From Oscillospiraceae bacterium (GTDB taxonomy: Bacteria; Bacillota; Clostridia; Oscillospirales; Oscillospiraceae): a stretch of DNA of 64,000 bases. The stretch covers positions 31,115 to 95,114 of the forward strand of contig JAISXU010000081.1 in NCBI GenBank assembly GCA_031270395.1, written 5' to 3'. The notes below the pieces were generated by a model, which saw only the letters and a list, made by a program, of their open reading frames with translations, searched no databases and was not told the origin of the DNA. A program made the translations under genes and the position numbers. Positions 17,219 to 25,501 of this stretch are shown here, piece after piece. Numbering within the stretch: the first letter of the stretch is position 1; every line of letters starts with the position of its first letter.

Positions 17219-18484
17219 TCAGATTTTTTTGATTTCCTCCCAGTAGCGCTTCGCCGCCTGTTCGGCCTTGTTATCCCCGTACTCGTAGTATTTCGCGCCC
17301 GCGAGCGCGTCCGGAAGATATTGCTGCGGGGCGTAATGGTTCGGGTAGTCGTGCGGATAGATGTAGTTCTGATCGCGCTCAAAGCCCGCGCCGTCCGCGT
17401 GTACGTTCTGTAACTGACGCGGTATGTCCCCTGTTTTGCCGGCGCGCACGTCCCCAAGCGCCGCGTCTATCGCGAGGTACGCGCTGTTTGACTTGGGCGC
17501 CGTCGCCAGCAGAACGGCGGCGTCCGCGAGCGGTATACGCGCCTCCGGCAGTCCGAGCTGCACGGCGCTGTCCACGCACGCCTTGACGATAGCCAGCGCC
17601 TGCGGATACGCGAGTCCGACGTCCTCGGCCGCTATCACGAGCAGCCTCCGGCACGGCGATATGATGTCGCCCGCCTCCAAAAGCCGCGCGAGATAGTGGA
17701 GCGCGGCGTCCGGATCGGAGCCACGGATCGACTTTTGGAGCGCGGAGACGATGTCGTAGTGGCCGTCGCCGTCCCTGTCGTACCGCATGGCGCTCCGCTG
17801 CGAGACGCCGACCGCGTCGTCGAGCGTGAGCGTCGCGCGGCCGCCGGCGTTTGCGCCCGCCGCGTAGTACAGCAGCTCCACGGCGTTTAGAGCCTTTCGC
17901 ACGTCGCCGCCGCACGAGCTCGCGATATGCCGCGCGGCTCCGTCCTCGATGTCTATAGTCACGCCGTCCCGGTTTTCGAGGAACGCGACGGCGCGCCTCA
18001 CGGCGAGCTCCGCGTCCGCGGCGGCTACGGCCTTGAACTCAAAGACCGTGCAGCGGCTTAAAATCGCGTTGTATACGTAGAAATACGGATTTTCCGTGGT
18101 GGACGCGATGAGCGTCATACTGCCATTCTCTATGAATTCAAGGAGGGACTGCTGCTGCTTCTTGTTGAAATACTGTATCTCGTCGAGGTAGAGAAGAACT
18201 CCGTTCGGCGTGAGAAACGTGTCGAGCTCCGATATTATGCTCTTGACGTCCGCGATGCCGGACGTCGTGGCGTTGAGCTTGCGCAGCGTTCTGCCCGACT
18301 CGCGCGCTATGATGTTCGCCACTGTGGTCTTGCCCGTGCCGGACGGCCCGTAGAACAGCATGTTGGGTATCGCCCCGCCGGCAATTATACGCCGCAGAAG
18401 CCCGTTTTTACCAAGTATGTGCTCCTGCCCCACGACGCCGGACAGCGTCTCCGGCCGCAATTCATCCGCAAGCGGGCGGTACAT
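17219..18484 (-). CDS. rarA: Replication-associated recombination protein A (AAA ATPase)
   Basis: 421 residues from the ATG with GGAGGAG six bases upstream, which gives MYRPLADELRPETLSGVVGQ; the track start is 19 codons earlier. Clamp-loader-like AAA domain with Walker A FYGPSGTGKTTVAN, Walker B LLYLDEIQYFNKKQQ, sensor 1 IASTTENP, and the MgsA C-terminal tetramerisation region (AYLAIDAALGDV, PHDYPNHYAPQQYLP). RarA/MgsA acts at stalled forks with SSB. Lies between glyA and a DUF951 gene. Confidence 0.94.
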   Translation of the reverse strand: MYRPLADELRPETLSGVVGQEHILGKNGLLRRIIAGGAIPNMLFYGPSGTGKTTVANIIARESGRTLRKLNATTSGIADVKSIISELDTFLTPNGVLLYLDEIQYFNKKQQQSLLEFIENGSMTLIASTTENPYFYVYNAILSRCTVFEFKAVAAADAELAVRRAVAFLENRDGVTIDIEDGAARHIASSCGGDVRKALNAVELLYYAAGANAGGRATLTLDDAVGVSQRSAMRYDRDGDGHYDIVSALQKSIRGSDPDAALHYLARLLEAGDIISPCRRLLVIAAEDVGLAYPQALAIVKACVDSAVQLGLPEARIPLADAAVLLATAPKSNSAYLAIDAALGDVRAGKTGDIPRQLQNVHADGAGFERDQNYIYPHDYPNHYAPQQYLPDALAGAKYYEYGDNKAEQAAKRYWEEIKKI

Positions 18485-18513
18485 CGCGCGCTCCTCCGCC
18501 GTCCCGCCGGCGT

Positions 18514-19761
18514 CTACCGGTAAATGGGATGGCCGGCGCACAGCCGATCCACCTCCGAACGGATATAGTCCGCCCTTCCGTCGAGGTCGGTAGCCGCTAG
18601 ATAGATAAGCTCCGCTATCTTGTCCATATCCCCCTCCGAAAAACCGCGCGTCGTGACGGACGGCGTACCGAGCCGCAGACCGCTCGTCAAGGAGGCGTTT
18701 TCGGGATCGTTCGGTATCTTATTTTTATTGGCGGTGATATACACGGAGTCCAGCATACGCTCCATATCGCGGCCGGTGAGTCCGAAGCGCCGCAGATCGA
18801 GCAGCATCAGGTGGTTGTCCGTCCCGCCGGATACGAGATCGAAGCCGCGCGCGCGCAGGGACGTCGCCAGCGCGGTCGCGTTGCGGCGGATGCGGCGCTG
18901 ATAGTCCGCAAATTCCGGGCGCAGCGCCTCGCCGAACGCGATGGCCTTTGCCGCTATGATGTGCATGAGCGGCCCGCCCTGCGCGCCGGGGAAGACGGCG
19001 CTGTTTATTCTTTTTGCGATATCTTCGTCATTTGTCATGAGGAAGCCGCCGCGCGGGCCGCGCATCGTCTTATGCGTCGTGCTGGAGACAATGTCGGCGT
19101 AGGGCACGGGGCTCGGGTGCTCCCCCGCCGCGACGAGTCCGCAGATGTGGGCGATGTCGGCCATGAGGTAGGCGCCGACCTCTTTGGCTATCTGTGAGAA
19201 CGCCGCGAAATCAATAATGCGCGGGTACGCCGACGCCCCGGCTATGATCATGCGCGGCCTGTGCTCCAGCGCGAGACGGCGCAGCTCGTCGTAGTCGATG
19301 AGATTTGTGTCCGGCGTAACGCCGTAGGATACTATCTTATATTGCTTCCCGGAGAAATTGGCGGCGCTGCCGTGAGAGAGGTGTCCGCCGTGGTCAAGAT
19401 TCATGCCGAGCACGGTGTCGCCCGGTTTGACGAGCGTTATATACGCCACGTAATTTGCCGATACGCCCGAGTGCGGCTGCACGTTCACAAATTTTGCTCC
19501 GAACAGCTTTTTGGCGCGCTCTATGGCGATACTCTCGACGACGTCCACGTTTTCACAGCCGCCGTAGTATCTGTGTCCCGGATAACCCTCGGCGTACTTG
19601 TTGGTCAGTACCGTGCCGGCGGCCGCCAGAACTGCCTCGCTGACAAAATTCTCGGACGCTATCAGCTCGATATTTCTCCTCTGGCGCGCGTACTCGCTCT
19701 CGACCGCCGCCCCGACCTCCGGATCGTACTCTGATATAAAGGACATCAAATCTCTAACCAC
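18514..19761 (-). CDS. glyA: Serine hydroxymethyltransferase
   Basis: 415 residues. PLP enzyme converting serine and tetrahydrofolate to glycine and methylene-THF. Family marks: [27 protein letters not shown], the PLP-Lys region [15 protein letters not shown] and DNHLMLLDL. The GTG at 19761 has GGAGG seven bases upstream; an ATG five codons inside is an alternative. First gene of the glyA-rarA-DUF951 operon, with a good promoter 50 bp upstream. Confidence 0.96.
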   Translation of the reverse strand: MVRDLMSFISEYDPEVGAAVESEYARQRRNIELIASENFVSEAVLAAAGTVLTNKYAEGYPGHRYYGGCENVDVVESIAIERAKKLFGAKFVNVQPHSGVSANYVAYITLVKPGDTVLGMNLDHGGHLSHGSAANFSGKQYKIVSYGVTPDTNLIDYDELRRLALEHRPRMIIAGASAYPRIIDFAAFSQIAKEVGAYLMADIAHICGLVAAGEHPSPVPYADIVSSTTHKTMRGPRGGFLMTNDEDIAKRINSAVFPGAQGGPLMHIIAAKAIAFGEALRPEFADYQRRIRRNATALATSLRARGFDLVSGGTDNHLMLLDLRRFGLTGRDMERMLDSVYITANKNKIPNDPENASLTSGLRLGTPSVTTRGFSEGDMDKIAELIYLAATDLDGRADYIRSEVDRLCAGHPIYR

Positions 19762-19811
19762 TTACGTTCCTCCCGACAATAATTAACTCCGCAGTACAAG
19801 CGGCGCGCTCA

Positions 19812-19840
19812 ATTATAACCGCAGTTTTGACATTTTTCAA
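19812..19840 (-). promoter_or_regulatory. Sigma-A promoter of glyA operon
   Basis: On the minus strand TTGAAA, a 17-bp spacer, and TATAAT, directed at glyA about 50 bp downstream. Five of six -35 bases and all -10 bases match consensus. Confidence 0.8.
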
Positions 19841-19846
19841 GGAACA

Positions 19847-19863
19847 ATTTCGTTTGTCACGGC
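19847..19863. repeat. Interspersed palindrome, half copy
   Basis: ATTTCGTTTGTCACGGC, identical to the left arm of the palindromes at 4892 and (one base different) 40194. It overlaps the 3-prime end of the glycosyltransferase gene and supplies its TGA stop codon. Confidence 0.75.
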
Positions 19864-21071
19864 TTGCGGTTTTTGCCCGCCTCCCTGTAGCCTTCAAGAA
19901 CCTCGCCATACCGCCGCCACGCGCGCGCGACGGCGTCGTCCCACGACAGATATAGGTCGTCCATAGCGCGCCGCCCGAGCGCCCCCGCCCATTCCCTGTC
20001 GGAAGCCGTTCTGATTACGGCGTCCATGAGGTCGGACGCGTCGTCGTGTATCAGGAGACCGTTCCGACCGTCCGTCACGCCATGCGCGGCGGAGCTGTCC
20101 CGCAGAAGAACGCTGGCGAGGCCGCAGGCCGCCGCCTCGCGCACGACTATGCCGCTGGTATCATAATCGGAGGGGAACAGGAACATGTCGGCGAGCGAGT
20201 AATGCGCGCGAAGCTCGCCCCGGTCGCTCACCCGTCCCGTAAAGACACAGGCGTCCGCCAGCCCCAGCAGCTCGGCGTTCTTTACTATGGCGTCGTAATC
20301 CTGTCCCCCGCCCACAAAAATCATCTTAAATTTCACACCGCGGGCTTTGGCCATGTAGAGGCCGTCTAATATTGTGCGTATGCCCTTGTACCACATCATG
20401 CGGCCGACAAACAGGAATACGGACATGTCCTTTCTTATGCCGTACCGGGCGGCGAGAGCCTCGACGTCGGAGCGTTCGGAGGGGCCCTTGCTGAAATCCA
20501 CGCCGTTTTCCATCAGCAGCGGCTGACCCGTATAGCCGAGTCCTCTCAGATTTTCGGCCGCGCCCGGACTCACGACCCACACCTCGTCGCTCGTTCTTAT
20601 GTTTGCCATCATGACGTTTATAACAGCCGTTTGCAGAATCTCCGACTTGAACGTATTGGCGATGTCCACGTCGAACTTTGTATGGTACGTGAAGACTATC
20701 GGCGCGTCCAGAGCGGGGCGCAGAGTCCGCGCCAGCACTGATGTTCGCAGAGTCCGCGCCAGCACTGACGAGGCAAACGGACAGTGGCTGTGCAGAATGT
20801 TGACGCCGAGCTTTTTAAGCTCCTTCGCCACCACAGGCGTGACGGGAAGCCCTGAGCGGTATCCGAAGAATTTTTCCGTTTTGATGCTGGGGTAGCGTAT
20901 GACGGGGAACGGATAGTCGTCGTGTACGCCCGGATAGGCCGGCGTCGCTACGGCGCAGAGGCCGTATTTGCTGTTGATGATCGACGCGTAATTGTACACC
21001 GTGGTGGAGACCCCGTCGATGAGCGGCGGGAACGAGTCGTTCAGAAGACAAACACTGATATCCATATTCAT
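19857..21071 (-). CDS. GT4-family glycosyltransferase
   Basis: 404 residues. Two Rossmann-like domains of a GT-B fold: N-terminal DSFPPLIDGVSTTVYNYA and ILHSHCPF, C-terminal FLFVGRMMWYKGIRTIL, FVGGGQDYD and FLFPSDYDTSGIVVREAAACG, the nucleotide-sugar binding E-x7-E motif. Similar proteins make glycolipids or surface glycans; the acceptor is unknown. An exact 27-bp in-frame duplication gives SVLARTLRT followed by SVLARTLRP around residue 105. Second gene after the TtcA-like gene, 5 bp apart. Confidence 0.92.
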   Translation of the reverse strand: MNMDISVCLLNDSFPPLIDGVSTTVYNYASIINSKYGLCAVATPAYPGVHDDYPFPVIRYPSIKTEKFFGYRSGLPVTPVVAKELKKLGVNILHSHCPFASSVLARTLRTSVLARTLRPALDAPIVFTYHTKFDVDIANTFKSEILQTAVINVMMANIRTSDEVWVVSPGAAENLRGLGYTGQPLLMENGVDFSKGPSERSDVEALAARYGIRKDMSVFLFVGRMMWYKGIRTILDGLYMAKARGVKFKMIFVGGGQDYDAIVKNAELLGLADACVFTGRVSDRGELRAHYSLADMFLFPSDYDTSGIVVREAAACGLASVLLRDSSAAHGVTDGRNGLLIHDDASDLMDAVIRTASDREWAGALGRRAMDDLYLSWDDAVARAWRRYGEVLEGYREAGKNRKP

Positions 21072-21076
21072 TTCAC

Positions 21077-21952
21077 CTAAGACATTTCGCTCTGCGAGTC
21101 GTAACCGTCAAGGAAGCTGTGTTCCACGCCATCGAGCCTGTAGCCCAGAACCGTATTGAGATTTACCATGTTGACGCTGCTGAAAATGTGGCGTTCGACG
21201 TCGGGATACCGCCGCTTCAGGTCGCGTATCAGGCGCTTTACGTCTGCGCGGGCGCCTCCGCCCTCGCCCTGCGCGGTCTCGCAGTGCTCCGTAAAGCGGC
21301 ACGCGCAGCGGATGAATTCGAGCCCGTTATAGCGCGCCCACGAGATTATGTCGTCCTCGCGCACGCAGTACATGGGGCGTATGAGCTCCATGCCGGGAAA
21401 ATTTTTGCTGCGCAGCTTAGGCATCATCGTCTGTATTTGCGCGCCGTGCAGCAGACCCATCAGGATCGTCTCAATCACGTCGTTGAAATGGTGTCCGAGA
21501 GCGATCTTGTTGCAACCGCGCTCCCGCGCCGCCTTGTAGAGGTGGCCGCGCCGCATACGCGCGCACAGATAACAGGGCGAACCGCCGGCGCGCGCCGCGG
21601 CGTCAAAGATGCCGGATTCAAAAAACTCGGCGGGTATGCCGAGACGCCTGGCGTTCGTGACGACTTTTTCGCGGTTTTCGGCGTTGTAGCCGGGGTCCAT
21701 CACGAGAAAGACGGCCTCAAAGGGTATCTCCGTGCGCCGGAGCAGCGCCTGAAACAGCTTCGCCATGAGCGCGGAGTCCTTGCCGCCCGACATGCACACA
21801 GCTATTCTGTCGCCGGGCGAAATTAGCCCGTACCGCTTTATGCCCGCTATGAACGGGCGCCAGAGCGACTTGCGGTACTTTTTTTCGATGCTGCGTTCAA
21901 CGCTCTCGTAAAACGACGGCGGGAGCGCCGCCGCGTCCGCGTCAAGCGACAA
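21077..21952 (-). CDS. TtcA-like tRNA-thiolation ATPase (PP-loop)
   Basis: 291 residues, TTG start five bases after GGGGGAGG. The N-type ATP pyrophosphatase domain has the PP-loop CMSGGKDSALMAKLF; cysteine pairs occur in SPCYLCARMRRG and IRCACRF, and LGHHFNDVIETILMG is the signature seen in TtcA/TtuA enzymes that sulfurate tRNA using a [4Fe-4S] cluster. Substrate tRNA position is inferred from the family only. Precedes the glycosyltransferase gene in a two-gene operon. Confidence 0.88.
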   Translation of the reverse strand: MSLDADAAALPPSFYESVERSIEKKYRKSLWRPFIAGIKRYGLISPGDRIAVCMSGGKDSALMAKLFQALLRRTEIPFEAVFLVMDPGYNAENREKVVTNARRLGIPAEFFESGIFDAAARAGGSPCYLCARMRRGHLYKAARERGCNKIALGHHFNDVIETILMGLLHGAQIQTMMPKLRSKNFPGMELIRPMYCVREDDIISWARYNGLEFIRCACRFTEHCETAQGEGGGARADVKRLIRDLKRRYPDVERHIFSSVNMVNLNTVLGYRLDGVEHSFLDGYDSQSEMS

Positions 21953-21962
21953 GAAAACCTCC

Positions 21963-22026
21963 CCCTCCGACTACGGTATATTGTCCACGCAGTAGATAGT
22001 ATATCGCAGTCGGAGGGAATCGTCAA
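21963..22026 (-). promoter_or_regulatory. Promoter inside an inverted repeat, upstream of the TtcA-like gene
   Basis: Minus strand TTGACG (22026-22021), 17-bp spacer, TATACT (22003-21998). The arms CCCTCCGACT (21963-21972) and AGTCGGAGGG (22008-22017) flank the -10 box and also cover the ribosome-binding region, so a repressor operator is plausible. The stretch GGTATATTGTCCACG then CAGTAGATAGTA closely matches sequence at the end of the murB-upstream repeat. Confidence 0.7.
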
Positions 22027-22061
22027 AATTATTTTTCACTCCGATTATTATTCATTCTTCA

Positions 22062-22553
22062 CTATTCATTATTCATTCGCCGCAGCGCGGCGCCGCCGTC
22101 GCCGGTCTGTGTAAAAAACATGTTGCGGTGTTCCACGGATGTCGAGAATACGATAAGCGTCTTGGTTTTGCCAAACCGCTGAAGCTCTCCTATGAACGCG
22201 TCGAGCTCCGGAGGCGTCCTGAAAATCACCTCTATCAGCATGGAATACTCACCCGTGACGCAGTTGCACTCCACGACGCTCGGAACGCCCGCGATGTACG
22301 GGTAAAACTCCTTCTTTTGTACGGGCTCTATCTCCACGTTGATGAAAGCCTTTGTGTAAAACCCGAGCGCGAGCGGATTTATCTCCGCGTGGTAACCGGA
22401 TATGACGCCCGACTTTTCGAGATTTTCGACCCGCGCGGAAACCGCCGTAGAGGACAAAAAGACGCGTCCGGCGATCTCCTTGTACGACATTCGCGCGTTC
22501 TCCGTGAGAAGCCCCACGATTTTGCGGTCAATTTCATCAAGCTTTATCTCCAA
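22062..22553 (-). CDS. Lrp/AsnC-family transcriptional regulator
   Basis: 163 residues. N-terminal helix-turn-helix (LDEIDRKIVGLLTENARMSYKEIAGRVFLSSTAVSARVENLEKSGVISGY split across helices) and C-terminal RAM/AsnC effector domain (AFINVEIEPVQ, VVECNCVTGEYSMLIEV). Such proteins sense amino acids as octamers. It lies 27 bp downstream of the glutamate dehydrogenase gene on the same strand, so it may regulate that gene. Upstream of its stop is an AT-rich tail with ATTCATTATTCATTC repeats. Confidence 0.92.
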   Translation of the reverse strand: MEIKLDEIDRKIVGLLTENARMSYKEIAGRVFLSSTAVSARVENLEKSGVISGYHAEINPLALGFYTKAFINVEIEPVQKKEFYPYIAGVPSVVECNCVTGEYSMLIEVIFRTPPELDAFIGELQRFGKTKTLIVFSTSVEHRNMFFTQTGDGGAALRRMNNE

Positions 22554-22580
22554 AGCGCCAAACCTCCCCTCCCCATAAAG

Positions 22581-23837
22581 TCATGGGAATATCCCCTTTA
22601 TCTCCTCCGCGTATATCAGCCGCCGGAGCGCCAGAATGTACGCCGCCATGCGGAGAGAACACGCGCGCTCCGCCTGTACCAGCTTGATTTCCGCGTACGC
22701 GTTTGACATAATGTCCTCCAGCATTTCGTGTACGCGCTCGCGCGCCCACGTGAGCTCCTGAATGTTTTGCACCCACTCGAAATAGGACACTATGACGCCG
22801 CCGCTGTTGGCGAAAATATCCGGAACCGCGAGTATGCCGCGCTCCTCCAGCACGGCGTCCGCCTCCGCCGTCGTCGGGCCGTTGGCCGCCTCGACGACAT
22901 AACCGCAGCGCAGTCTTGCGGCGACCGTCGCGTCTATCTGGTTCTCCAGCGCCGCGGGGACAAGGATGTCGCACTCGCACGTCAGCGTTTCGTCATTCGT
23001 GATGTGGCGCACCCCGTCGCCGTCGTAATCGCGCAGCAGACCGCCCTTTTTCGTGTACAGCGCTATATCATCCGCGTCGAGACCGCCCTCGCGGTAAACG
23101 CCGCCGGAAACGTCGCTCATCGCGACGACGCGCGCGTTCCTGTGATGAAAAATTTTAGCGGCATTGCCCCCGACGTTGCCGTTGCCCTGAACGGCGACGC
23201 GCATACCATCAAGCGTTTTGCCGCGCTCCGCGAGCAGCAGCTTCGCGCTTATGACGACGCCGCGCCCCGTGGCGGACGCCCTCCCGCGTGAGCCGCCGAG
23301 TTCCACGGGTTTGCCGGTTACGACGCCGGGACAGGGCTTGCCCTTTAGCATACTGTAGGTGTCGAGCACCCACGCCATAATCTGCGCGTTCGTATTCACG
23401 TCGGGCGCGGGAATGTCGGAGTCCGCGCCGATGATAGGCTCTATGGCGTAAGTATAGCGCCGCGTCAGGCGGCATAGTTCGCGCTCGGAGAGCGTGCCGG
23501 GCTCCACTCTCACGCCGCCCTTCGCGCCTCCGAACGGGATATTGACGACGGCGCATTTCAGCGACATCCACGTCGCGAGCGCCTTTATCTCGTTTAAGTC
23601 GCAATCCTGATGAAAACGTATCCCGCCCTTGAACGGGCCGCGAATATTCGAGTGCTGCACCCTGTAGCCCTCGAATACGCGCACATTTCCGTCGTCCATC
23701 TCCACGGGCAGATACACCTTTGTCTCCCGCTGCGGATTTTTGATAATCTCAAACACACGCTGATTTATTTCCCCCACGCGCATCGCGCGCTCCATAATGG
23801 TCACGACGTTGGCGTAGGGATCGCGAACCTCTGACAT
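22581..23837 (-). CDS. gdhA: Glu/Leu/Phe/Val dehydrogenase (glutamate dehydrogenase)
   Basis: 418 residues from the ATG nine bases after GGGAGG; the track start is nine codons upstream. Catalytic Lys regions GPFKGGIRFH and PFGGAKGGVRV, DIPAPDVNTNAQIMAW, and a Rossmann domain with VAVQGNGNVGGNAAKIF. The size and motifs fit the hexameric NAD-type glutamate dehydrogenase of Clostridia, linking glutamate to 2-oxoglutarate and ammonia. Followed by an Lrp-type regulator. Confidence 0.93.
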   Translation of the reverse strand: MSEVRDPYANVVTIMERAMRVGEINQRVFEIIKNPQRETKVYLPVEMDDGNVRVFEGYRVQHSNIRGPFKGGIRFHQDCDLNEIKALATWMSLKCAVVNIPFGGAKGGVRVEPGTLSERELCRLTRRYTYAIEPIIGADSDIPAPDVNTNAQIMAWVLDTYSMLKGKPCPGVVTGKPVELGGSRGRASATGRGVVISAKLLLAERGKTLDGMRVAVQGNGNVGGNAAKIFHHRNARVVAMSDVSGGVYREGGLDADDIALYTKKGGLLRDYDGDGVRHITNDETLTCECDILVPAALENQIDATVAARLRCGYVVEAANGPTTAEADAVLEERGILAVPDIFANSGGVIVSYFEWVQNIQELTWARERVHEMLEDIMSNAYAEIKLVQAERACSLRMAAYILALRRLIYAEEIKGIFP

Positions 23838-23888
23838 GCGGCAGTTCCTCCCGGCTTTATACATATTTTTGACAGCTTCAGCGGATCT

Positions 23889-23932
23889 GATTTAATGTGG
23901 GCGCGGGCTCGTCCCCGCGCCCGTATTAAATC
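23889..23932. repeat. GC-rich hairpin flanked by GATTTAAT/ATTAAATC
   Basis: Outer arms GATTTAAT and ATTAAATC enclose inner arms GGGCGCGGG and CCCGCGCCC with a short loop. The structure is symmetric and could terminate transcription or be a repeat element. Confidence 0.7.
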
Positions 23933-24135
23933 ACCAAGGGGGGCGCCATGTCAATAATTCAACTGTAAATGCTTATATTTCGGCGAAATAAGTATGTATA
24001 ACTTGATTAAATCAAGTTTATTGCGTAAATACATCGCTTTTCAACGCTCGGACAGACACAGCAAATGTCGCCTCCGACGAACCATCGCAAGTGCGTCCCT
24101 ACAGGAATAACAAGTCCCGCAGGGCATCCCTAACA

Positions 24136-24179
24136 ACAAACGAAATCATTCCCCAAAACAAACGAAATCATTCCCCAAA
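24136..24179. repeat. Two tandem 22-bp repeats
   Basis: ACAAACGAAATCATTCCCCA is repeated directly with a period of 22 bp. The ACAAACGAAAT part equals the outer arm of the dispersed palindrome. Confidence 0.8.
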
Positions 24180-24187
24180 AGTTTCTA

Positions 24188-24216
24188 TTGTTTTTTTTTC
24201 TGCAGTATGCTAAACT
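24188..24216 (+). promoter_or_regulatory. Candidate rpsB promoter
   Basis: TTGTTT, 17-bp spacer, TAAACT, about 195 bp before the rpsB start. The -10 matches only four of six bases. Confidence 0.4.
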
Positions 24217-24411
24217 GTTGCCGCAGACACTATTACGCACGGTTCCGGATTTTTTGCCATGTGCCGTTCGGAGCGCGCCGTTTCGCCCGCGCGAGGATTT
24301 GCGGGCGGGGAGGGCGCCGCTTGGGGCGGTTGGCGCTGGAGACGATGGGGCCGGAGGGAGAGCGGCGTTTGAACGCGGCTCAAATCAACAAAAAAACGGA
24401 GGAATTTGTTC

Positions 24412-25320
24412 ATGGCGGTAGTTACAATGAAACAGCTTTTGGAGGCGGGCGTACATTTCGGGCACCAGACGAGGCGCTGGAACCCGAAAATGGCGCCGTA
24501 TATCTATATGGAGCGCAACGGCATCTATATAATCGACCTCCAAAAAACGGTGAAGAAGCTCGACGAGGCGTATAATTTTGTGCGCCTGATGAGCGAGGGC
24601 GGGGGCGCGCTTCTCTTTGTGGGCACAAAAAAGCAGGCGCAGGACTCCGTGCGCGACGAGGCGGAGAGGGCCGGAGCGTACTATGTCAACGCGCGCTGGC
24701 TCGGCGGAATGCTCACCAATTTCAAGACGATGCGGACGCGCATCGACAGGCTCGCGCAGTTGCGCAAAATGCAGGAGGACGGCACGTTCGACATGCTGCC
24801 GAAAAAAGAGGTCATCAAGCACACAAACGAGATCGCCAAGCTGGAGAAGTACCTCGGAGGCGTCAAGAACATGAAAAAGCCTCCCGCCGCGCTGTTCATA
24901 GTCGATCCGCGCAAGGAACGCAACGCGATAGCCGAGGCGAGAAAGCTCAAGATACCGATAGTGGCCATTGTGGACACAAACTGCGATCCCGACGAGATCG
25001 ACTATATAATCCCCGGCAACGACGACGCGATACGCGCAATCCGCCTCATGTCCCAGACGATGGCGAACGCCGTCATAGAGGGCAGGCAGGGAGCGGACGC
25101 GGAGGCGCCGGAGGGCGATGGCAGTGAGGCGTCCGGACTCGGCGAGGCCGCGGCGACGGAAACGCCCGAAATCGCGGCGCCGGCGGAACCGGTTGCGCCC
25201 GCGGCGCCCGCGGCGCCGGCTGAACCGATAGCGCAGGCGGCGCCGGAGCCGGCAAAACAGGAGGCCGCCGCGGAGCCGGAAGCTCCCGCGGAAGCGGCGC
25301 CGGCCGGCGAGCCGGCGTAA
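24412..25320 (+). CDS. rpsB: 30S ribosomal protein S2 with Ala/Pro/Glu-rich tail
   Basis: 302 residues, ATG nine bases after GGAGG. Residues 1 to about 230 are a normal uS2 ([68 protein letters not shown]). The remaining 70 or so residues are a low-complexity extension of Ala, Pro and Glu, longer than in most S2 proteins and presumably disordered. First gene of the rpsB-tsf pair, separated from tsf by a strongly structured spacer. Confidence 0.97.
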   Translation: MAVVTMKQLLEAGVHFGHQTRRWNPKMAPYIYMERNGIYIIDLQKTVKKLDEAYNFVRLMSEGGGALLFVGTKKQAQDSVRDEAERAGAYYVNARWLGGMLTNFKTMRTRIDRLAQLRKMQEDGTFDMLPKKEVIKHTNEIAKLEKYLGGVKNMKKPPAALFIVDPRKERNAIAEARKLKIPIVAIVDTNCDPDEIDYIIPGNDDAIRAIRLMSQTMANAVIEGRQGADAEAPEGDGSEASGLGEAAATETPEIAAPAEPVAPAAPAAPAEPIAQAAPEPAKQEAAAEPEAPAEAAPAGEPA

Positions 25321-25329
25321 CGGCGGATA

Positions 25330-25478
25330 ATATTAATTCGCACGATATGTCGTGTCGAATTAATATCGCGCATATGTTTCGGTTGCCGCCATAGGTGGCG
25401 AGAAACATGCGCTTATGAGCGAGAAAAGTCCCGAGCGGCTTTGCCGTAAGGATAAGACTTTTCGAGCGGATTAATATC
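25330..25478 (+). promoter_or_regulatory. Three-hairpin structured spacer between rpsB and tsf
   Basis: Hairpin 1 (25330-25366): ATATTAATTCG with CGAATTAATAT and inner CACGA/TCGTG. Hairpin 2 (25368-25412): GCGCAT..GTTTC with GAAACATGCGC, internal loop GGTT/GA and inner GCCGCC ATA GGTGGC. Hairpin 3 (about 25421-25463): GAAAAGTC with GACTTTTC and inner CGGC TTT GCCG. The terminal CGGATTAATATC is a second potential partner for the first arm of hairpin 1, so alternative folds are possible. It could be an attenuator or a repeat insertion. Confidence 0.75.
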
Positions 25479-25501
25479 AATGTAAAGGAAGGTCATTTGT
25501 G

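Larger units (their letters stand above)
23838..24411. other. Long divergent intergenic region between gdhA and rpsB
   Basis: About 570 bp. It contains a long hairpin (23889-23932), a 19-bp palindrome AACTTGATTAAATCAAGTT at 24000-24018, a 22-bp direct repeat (24136-24179) and a candidate rpsB promoter (24188-24216). A TTGACA/TTTAAT pair 16 bp apart at 23869-23896 may be another rightward promoter. The plus ORFs at 24188 and 24207 overlap rpsB in other frames and look spurious. The leader after 24216 may hold an S2 autoregulatory structure, not resolved by eye. Confidence 0.6.

Noticed and set aside
24188-24575. ORFs before and inside rpsB on the plus strand
   Set aside because: Overlap the rpsB start in other frames and lack ribosome sites.
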